From Halorubrum sp. BV1 (GTDB taxonomy: Archaea > Halobacteriota > Halobacteria > Halobacteriales > Haloferacaceae), in contig NZ_JQKV01000008.1 of assembly GCF_000746205.1 (NCBI RefSeq), positions 1 through 64,000 on the forward strand: a DNA stretch of 64,000 bases. Direction: 5' to 3'. The notes below the pieces were generated by a model. That model saw only the letters and a program-made list of their open reading frames with translations. It had not been told where the DNA came from and did not search any database. Position numbers and translations under genes: made by a program. Shown one piece after another: positions 59,586 through 64,000 of this stretch (position 1 is the first letter of the stretch; the number at the start of each line of letters is the position of its first letter).

Positions 59586-60821
59586 TCAGTCGTCTGCGAG
59601 CGCTCGCGTCTGGCCGAGCGCGTCGAGGCAGTCGAGCCAGTCACGCATGTGTTCGCCACAGTGATTGAGGAACGCGCCGTTGTTCCACTCGGAGAAGTCG
59701 CCCTCCGCGAGCGCGTCGGCCATCTCCGCGAACACCGACGCGAACGAGTCGGCGTCGCCTTCCACGTCGTCCTCAGACGGCTTCGCCGTCTGAGTGGCCC
59801 GTTGAACCTCCGGTTCCACGCTGTCGAGCACCTCCCAGACGTGCTCGTTCAGCTCTAACCCCGCCACCTCGTTCGCGAGGTCGTCGAACGTCGAGCGCGC
59901 GGCCTTGTTGTGCTCGCACAGCGGCCCGCCGTTGTAGAGACGCTTGCCGAGCACGTCGGCGGCGCGCTTTACGAAGAGGCCCGACCAGATGTCGTCGAAC
60001 CGACCGACGTCCCACTCGTTGTCGTCCATCGGGAGCTGATAGAACGCCGGGATCACCTCGCGTCGGAACGCGAGGTTCATCGAGCAGACCGTGAGATAGT
60101 TGCCGCGGGCGGCGACGAAATCCGCGCCGAAGTCGTCGGCGGTCGTCCGCGTCTGCGCCTGTCCCTCCAAGTCGCCGTCCATCAGGATCCGGACCGCGTC
60201 GAGGTCGGGGACGTTCGTCCACAGTCCCTGCGAGACGACGACCTCGCCGCTCTCCACCTCGACCGCGTCGGTCTCGACCGTCTCGCCCATCGCCGAGTAC
60301 GGGTACCCGCGCGGGTACAACCCGTGCTCGCCGGCGTTCTGGTAGAGGACGTTCACCCAGCGCTCGTCCGAGCGGACGCGCTCTATTTCGCCGCCGAACG
60401 CGAGGTTCTCCATGTGACGACCGAAGTAGTTCGCGTCGTCCTGCGGGAGCGTGTCGTCGTCGATGAAGACGCCGTATTCGAACCCGGGATTCGCCCACAT
60501 GTAGAGGAGTCCGAAGCTCGTCTCGGCGTGGCTCGCGGCCGGCACGACGTGTCCGTACTCCGCGACGTCGTTGTCCTCGTACCACGCCTCGCGGTCCGTC
60601 CCGTCGAACACATCGCCGGAGACGTCCAAGTCGTCTATCATCGCCCGCATCTCCGCGACGTCACAGAAGTCCTCGGTGACCAACACGAAGTGCAGACGCG
60701 AGACGTCGAACCCATGCTCGCGGGCGTTCGCGACGTACGCGCGGAGACACTCGTACTCGCGGATCGTCGGCACGATGACACAGATATCGGCCTCGTCACG
60801 TCGTGAGCGGCGCTCGTCCAT
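59586..60821 (-). CDS. Reversibly glycosylated polypeptide (RGP)/UDP-sugar mutase-type protein
   Basis: 411 residues (ICVIVPTIREYECLRAYVAN). The acidic FIDDDTLPQDD is the DxD-like site, with GLYPRGYPYSAMG and a later FVKRAADVLGKRLYNGG. Plant RGP proteins interconvert UDP-arabinose pyranose and furanose forms and can self-glycosylate; archaeal members are uncharacterised and are often annotated alpha-1,4-glucan-protein synthase. Starts 12 bp after iron box 4. Confidence 0.82.
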   Translation of the reverse strand: MDERRSRRDEADICVIVPTIREYECLRAYVANAREHGFDVSRLHFVLVTEDFCDVAEMRAMIDDLDVSGDVFDGTDREAWYEDNDVAEYGHVVPAASHAETSFGLLYMWANPGFEYGVFIDDDTLPQDDANYFGRHMENLAFGGEIERVRSDERWVNVLYQNAGEHGLYPRGYPYSAMGETVETDAVEVESGEVVVSQGLWTNVPDLDAVRILMDGDLEGQAQTRTTADDFGADFVAARGNYLTVCSMNLAFRREVIPAFYQLPMDDNEWDVGRFDDIWSGLFVKRAADVLGKRLYNGGPLCEHNKAARSTFDDLANEVAGLELNEHVWEVLDSVEPEVQRATQTAKPSEDDVEGDADSFASVFAEMADALAEGDFSEWNNGAFLNHCGEHMRDWLDCLDALGQTRALADD

Positions 60822-60832
60822 ACTCGCTTATT

Positions 60833-60848
60833 TTTAGGTTTACCTAAA
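60833..60848. promoter_or_regulatory. Iron box 4 (TTTAGG-TTTA-CCTAAA)
   Basis: Twelve bases upstream of the RGP start (60821, minus strand). It overlaps the stop codon of the upstream membrane-protein gene, so the operator sits partly in coding sequence. On the minus strand the box reads TTTAGG-TAAA-CCTAAA, close to boxes 2 and 3. Confidence 0.75.
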
Positions 60849-61962
60849 AGTCTGCTGATTCGGCGTGCTCGTCGGTCGCACCGGCGTTTGGCGGTGCCTC
60901 GTCGACGGAGCGGGTCGGCGAGACGTTGAGAGAGACGGCCGCCGCGGCACCGCCCGCGAGCGTGACGGCGTTTTTGAGCGCGTGATCGAGGACGGCCGCC
61001 GCTAGCGCCGTTTCGACCGGGATCGCGGTCGTCCCGACTATCAGGCCGGTGAACGCGGCCTCGTACAGCCCGACCCCGCCTTGCGAGAGCGGCAACACCT
61101 TCGCGAGGTTGCCCGCGCTGACCGCGAGCGTGCAGACGGCGAGTACGACCGGGAGCGCGATGACGCCGCCGTCGAACCCGCCGAGGAGGGCGGCTAACAC
61201 GAGGACGGCAGTCGCAACGTCGATCCCCCAGATGAGGAGGCTCCACCCGAACACGGTCGCGAGACGACGCGGTTGGGCGGCGACGACCCGAACCGCCGCG
61301 CCGACCCGAACCGCGGCACCGACCGGTCGGGCGAGCCGCGTCGCGGCGGCCCGAGCGCGAAGCGCGGGGCCGACGCGCCGGTCGCTCCGGGCGACCGCGA
61401 CCGTCGCGACCCCGAGCGCGACGGCGACGGCAGCGAGTCCGGCGGCGGCGACGAGCGGCGTCGCTCCACCGGTCGTGTCGACCGATCGATCCCCCGAGGC
61501 GAGCGCGCCGAGCGCGAACGCACCGAGCGCCGCGATCGCCACGAGGTCGAAGGCGCGCTCGATCGCCAGCGAGGCGACGCCGGTTGGGTACGGAACGTCG
61601 CGTCTGCGCTTCAGCAGGTACGCGCGGACCCCGTCGCCCGCCCGCGCCGGGACGATCAGGTTCGCGGTCTGGCTCGCGAACACGGCCGCGGTGAGAAAGC
61701 CGGTCCGGAGCCGAGTCCCCATCGCCGCGAGCACGTCGCCGTACCGCCGCCCTCGGAGGGGCCACGAGAGCGCGTACGCGACGAGCGCGACGCCGAGAAG
61801 CGTCGGGTCCGCGGCCGCCGCAGTCGCGACGATCGCGTCCATGTCCACGTACCGCGCTACGAACCACCCGCCGACGGCGAGCACGAGCGCAGTGCCCGCG
61901 AGCGTGAGCCGCCCGCGCGTGAAGCGATCGCGAAGTCGGACGGAGTCGGACCGGCTCGTCAT
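60844..61962 (-). CDS. LPG synthase/flippase-like transmembrane protein (UPF0104 family)
   Basis: 372 residues with about 7-8 membrane helices. Family segments are ALSWPLRGRRYGDVLAAMG, QTANLIVPARAGDGVRAYLL and NLAKVLPLSQGGVGLYEAAF. Relatives include the lysyl-phosphatidylglycerol synthase membrane domain, and such proteins are often found with glycosyltransferases, where a lipid-linked sugar flippase or transfer role is proposed. Its ATG at 61962 follows iron box 5 directly. An Arg/Ala-rich cytoplasmic loop lies about 215-235. Confidence 0.88.
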   Translation of the reverse strand: MTSRSDSVRLRDRFTRGRLTLAGTALVLAVGGWFVARYVDMDAIVATAAAADPTLLGVALVAYALSWPLRGRRYGDVLAAMGTRLRTGFLTAAVFASQTANLIVPARAGDGVRAYLLKRRRDVPYPTGVASLAIERAFDLVAIAALGAFALGALASGDRSVDTTGGATPLVAAAGLAAVAVALGVATVAVARSDRRVGPALRARAAATRLARPVGAAVRVGAAVRVVAAQPRRLATVFGWSLLIWGIDVATAVLVLAALLGGFDGGVIALPVVLAVCTLAVSAGNLAKVLPLSQGGVGLYEAAFTGLIVGTTAIPVETALAAAVLDHALKNAVTLAGGAAAAVSLNVSPTRSVDEAPPNAGATDEHAESADF

Positions 61963-61969
61963 ACAATTG

Positions 61970-61985
61970 TTTAGGGCAACCTAAA
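61970..61985. promoter_or_regulatory. Iron box 5 (TTTAGG-GCAA-CCTAAA)
   Basis: Identical to box 1. It lies 7 bp upstream of the flippase-like gene start, between the minus-strand TATA box (TTATATG, about 61986-61993) and the predicted transcript start, an ideal repressor position. Confidence 0.78.
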
Positions 61986-62074
61986 ACATATAACGCTGGC
62001 GGTTCTCCGGCTCTCCGCTCGTTCACCTACGGTCGCCGACAAACTATTTGTGTACACGATTCGAAATACTATAC

Positions 62075-62359
62075 ATGACCGTCTCCGATGCCGATTCTCG
62101 CCGCATGTGGCTCGTTGAGCGAACGTACTCCGACGACGAACAGAACATGGTGATCCTCACCTACGCCACCGAAGACGGCGAGCGATACTTCCGGAAGGAG
62201 CGCGCGCTCACTTCCTTTTCGGACGTGCGCGACACGACCGCGGCCGTCACGCCCGACCCCGATAACGTCGGGCGCGTCGACGACCCGGCCGATCGCGAGC
62301 GATACGCGGCCGAGGCCGATCGAATGGCCCGCTCCCACGATCCGGACGACGTGATCTGA
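62075..62359 (+). CDS. Small conserved haloarchaeal protein, function unknown
   Basis: 94 residues (MTVSDADSRRMWLVERTYSD). An N-terminal beta-rich part (MVILTYATEDGERYFRKERA) is followed by an acidic helical tail. No known domain is recognised; it is not a membrane or secreted protein. The TATA-like ACTATTTG (62043-62050) predicts a leaderless ATG at 62075. It ends 45 bp before the rhomboid gene, which has its own TATA-like TTTAAG. Confidence 0.7.
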   Translation: MTVSDADSRRMWLVERTYSDDEQNMVILTYATEDGERYFRKERALTSFSDVRDTTAAVTPDPDNVGRVDDPADRERYAAEADRMARSHDPDDVI

Positions 62360-62404
62360 CCGCCGCGGCCGCGTTTAAGCCCGTCCGGCTCGAACGGTCA
62401 CGCA

Positions 62405-62965
62405 ATGCGCGCGACGCTCGAAACCCTCGCGGTCGCGGTCCTCGTCGGTCTCACTCAGTTCGCGCTCGGAGCCGTCGGAGTCGGCGGCGCGCTCGCGCTG
62501 TCGACGCCGCTTTCGGTCACGCCGTGGACGCTCGTCACCGGCGTGTACGCGCACGCCTCCGTCGGCCACCTGATCGCCAACGCGGTGGCGCTGCTTCTCG
62601 TCGGCCCGTTCGTCGAACGCCGCACGTCGCGCTTTCGGTTTCACGCGTTCGTCGTGACGACCGGTGCGCTCGCCGGGACCGCACAGGTGACGCTCGGTAG
62701 CCTGCTCGGCCCACCCTCGGCAGTGCTGGGCTTGAGCGGCGCGGTGTTCGCGCTCGGCGGGTACCTCCTCGCGGGCAACGTCGCCAGCGCGACGCTTTTC
62801 GATCGGCTCCGGCTCTCGGCGCGTTCACAACTCGCGCTGTTCGGCGTCGTCGCGCTCGCGCTCACTGCGATGACCGCCGCACCCGGCGTCGCGCTTTTCG
62901 CACACGCCGTCGGCGCGTTCTGCGGGCTCGTTGCCGGACGGATCGAACTCCTCGATATCAGGTGA
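62405..62965 (+). CDS. Rhomboid-family intramembrane serine protease
   Basis: 186 residues with about six membrane helices. The diagnostic elements are present: HASVGHLIANAVALLLVG (conserved His and Asn), the catalytic serine in LGLSGAVFALGG, and the C-terminal catalytic histidine in FAHAVGAFCGLVAGR. It is short, with no extra domains, so it is a minimal rhomboid. It cuts membrane proteins within the bilayer; substrates are unknown. ATG at 62405; the TATA-like element is near 62372. Confidence 0.88.
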   Translation: MRATLETLAVAVLVGLTQFALGAVGVGGALALSTPLSVTPWTLVTGVYAHASVGHLIANAVALLLVGPFVERRTSRFRFHAFVVTTGALAGTAQVTLGSLLGPPSAVLGLSGAVFALGGYLLAGNVASATLFDRLRLSARSQLALFGVVALALTAMTAAPGVALFAHAVGAFCGLVAGRIELLDIR

Positions 62966-63057
62966 GCGGGTGGCCGCCGCGCGCGACGAGCTGATCGACG
63001 ACGGCGTCGCTACCGAGTGTGAAGAAAACGAAGAGAGCGGAACGGACGCCCTAGCGC

Positions 63058-63366
63058 TTAGTCTTCGAGAACGATCTCGATGCTGACGTCGTTGGGCACC
63101 TGGACGCGCATGAGCTGGCGGAGCGCGCGTTCGTCGGCGTCGATGTCGATCAGACGCTTGTGGACGCGCATCTCCCAGTGCTCCCACGTCGCCGTCCCCT
63201 CACCGTCCGGGGACTTACGCGACGGGATCTCGAGCGTCTTCGTCGGCAGCGGGATCGGGCCCGACAGGGCGACCCCTGTCGAGTCCGCGATCTCGCGGAC
63301 GTCGTCGCAGATGTCGTCGAGGTCCTCGGGGCTCGTGCCGGCGAGGCGGACGCGTGCCTGCTGCAT
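63058..63366 (-). CDS. rps10: 30S ribosomal protein S10
   Basis: 102 residues (MQQARVRLAGTSPEDLDDIC). Family motifs are GVALSGPIPLPTKTLEIP and HWEMRVHKRLIDIDADERAL. It starts 3 bp after the EF-1alpha stop, the usual archaeal pair. T-rich sequence on the minus strand (CGTTTTCTTC, about 63018-63030) just past the stop is a plausible terminator. Confidence 0.97.
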   Translation of the reverse strand: MQQARVRLAGTSPEDLDDICDDVREIADSTGVALSGPIPLPTKTLEIPSRKSPDGEGTATWEHWEMRVHKRLIDIDADERALRQLMRVQVPNDVSIEIVLED

Positions 63367-63369
63367 CGA

Positions 63370-64000
63370 TTATCGCTCGTTGACTTCGAGCACCTTGCCG
63401 GCCGCGATGGTCTGACCCATGTCGCGGATGGCGAAGCTGCCGAGTTCCGGAATCTCGCCGGACGGCTCGATGCTGAGCGGCTTTTGCGGGCGCACGGTGA
63501 CGACCGCGGCGTCGCCGGACTTGATGAAGTCCGGGTTCTCCTCGGCGACCTCGCCCGACGAGGGGTCGATCTTCTGATCGATGGACTCGATCGTACAGGC
63601 GACCTGCGCCGTGTGGGCGTGGAAGACCGGGGTGTAGCCGGCCGTGATGACCGATGGGTGCTGCATGACGACGACCTGCGCCTTGAACGTCTCGGCGACG
63701 CTCGGCGGGTCGTCGGCGGGACCACAGACGTCGCCGCGACGGATGTCGTCCTTGCCGATGCCGCGGACGTTGAATCCGACGTTGTCACCGGGCTCGGCCT
63801 TGGGCACTTCCTCGTGGTGCATCTCGACCGTCTTCACTTCGCCGCCCACGTCGGACGGCTGGAAGGAGACGTTGTCGCCGGTGTTGAGGATCCCGGTCTC
63901 GACGCGTCCCACGGGGACGGTCCCGATACCGGAGATGGTGTACACGTCCTGAATGGGGAGTCGGAGCGGCGCGTCCGTCGGCGGCTCGGACTCCGGAAGG
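63370..64000 (-). CDS. tuf: Translation elongation factor 1-alpha (partial, cut by the window edge)
   Basis: The C-terminal 210 residues or so of EF-1A; the gene continues beyond base 64000. Visible are domain 2 (RLPIQDVYTISGIGTVPVGR and RGIGKDDIRRGDVCGP) and domain 3 (QVVVMQHPSVITAGYTPVFH, VRPQKPLSIEPSGEIPELGS). The GTP-binding domain lies outside the window. It is followed directly by rps10. Confidence 0.97.
   Translation of the reverse strand, partial: LPESEPPTDAPLRLPIQDVYTISGIGTVPVGRVETGILNTGDNVSFQPSDVGGEVKTVEMHHEEVPKAEPGDNVGFNVRGIGKDDIRRGDVCGPADDPPSVAETFKAQVVVMQHPSVITAGYTPVFHAHTAQVACTIESIDQKIDPSSGEVAEENPDFIKSGDAAVVTVRPQKPLSIEPSGEIPELGSFAIRDMGQTIAAGKVLEVNER

Overview
The window is a GC-rich piece of a haloarchaeal chromosome. 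The evidence is acidic proteins throughout, archaeal split RNA polymerase genes (H, B'', B', A', A''), archaeal ribosomal proteins, a two-fold histone, haloarchaeal RPA genes, and TATA-type promoters placed so close to many start codons that leaderless mRNAs are expected. The codon and protein style suggests a Halorubrum-like genus, but that is an inference. No virus, transposase or CRISPR array is visible.

Layout. 1-560: tRNA-Phe and tRNA-Pro, with a partial second copy of the tRNA-Pro 3' end. 561-7176: a Ski2-type helicase, ribosomal protein L10e, the mismatch endonuclease NucS, S-adenosylhomocysteinase and a secreted acidic repeat protein. 7441-8378: a copper-type module (Lrp/TRASH regulator and HMA chaperone, divergent around an inverted repeat). 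8451-13796: a four-gene 2-oxoacid dehydrogenase complex. 14019-19786: a ribbon-helix-helix protein, the rpa3/rpap3 pair, a Nudix hydrolase, a PD-(D/E)XK-like unknown, a CBS protein, a candidate structured RNA and a dUTPase/dCTP-deaminase family enzyme. 20052-22037: aconitase. 22209-31663: the S7-S12-NusA-RNA polymerase operon. 31971-36558: two identical tRNA-Asp genes, a deacetylase-histone-RPA2 block, tRNA-Arg with a decayed 3' copy, and a UspA protein. 36748-38604: a cation/H+ antiporter with TrkA domains. 38887-48450: nine late cobalamin genes, mostly overlapping, which convert cobyrinate or salvaged cobinamide to adenosylcobalamin. 48504-50750: thioredoxin, F420:NADPH oxidoreductase and a sugar-nucleotide epimerase. 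51043-61985: an iron-box regulon (below). 62075-64000: a small conserved protein, a rhomboid protease, S10 and the 3' part of the EF-1alpha gene.

The most interesting region is 51-62 kb. Five near-identical 16-bp palindromes (TTTAGG-N4-CCTAAA, the DtxR/SirR/IdeR style of metal-repressor box) lie in the promoters of a ferric ABC importer (permease and Tat lipoprotein, but no ATPase), a Tat-exported GMC flavoenzyme with its small subunit, and a set of glycan or glycolipid genes (GT2 transferase, GT39-like membrane transferase, RGP-type mutase/transferase, flippase-like membrane protein). This suggests an iron-starvation response that couples Fe(III) uptake to a surface redox enzyme and to remodelling of a cell-surface glycoconjugate.

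Other themes are a structured intergenic repeat found just downstream of two genes; decayed 3' tRNA copies at three tRNA loci, which look like integration or recombination scars; and two leaderless mini-ORFs that carry the Shine-Dalgarno sequence of, and overlap, a GTG-started gene (pdhA and cobT).
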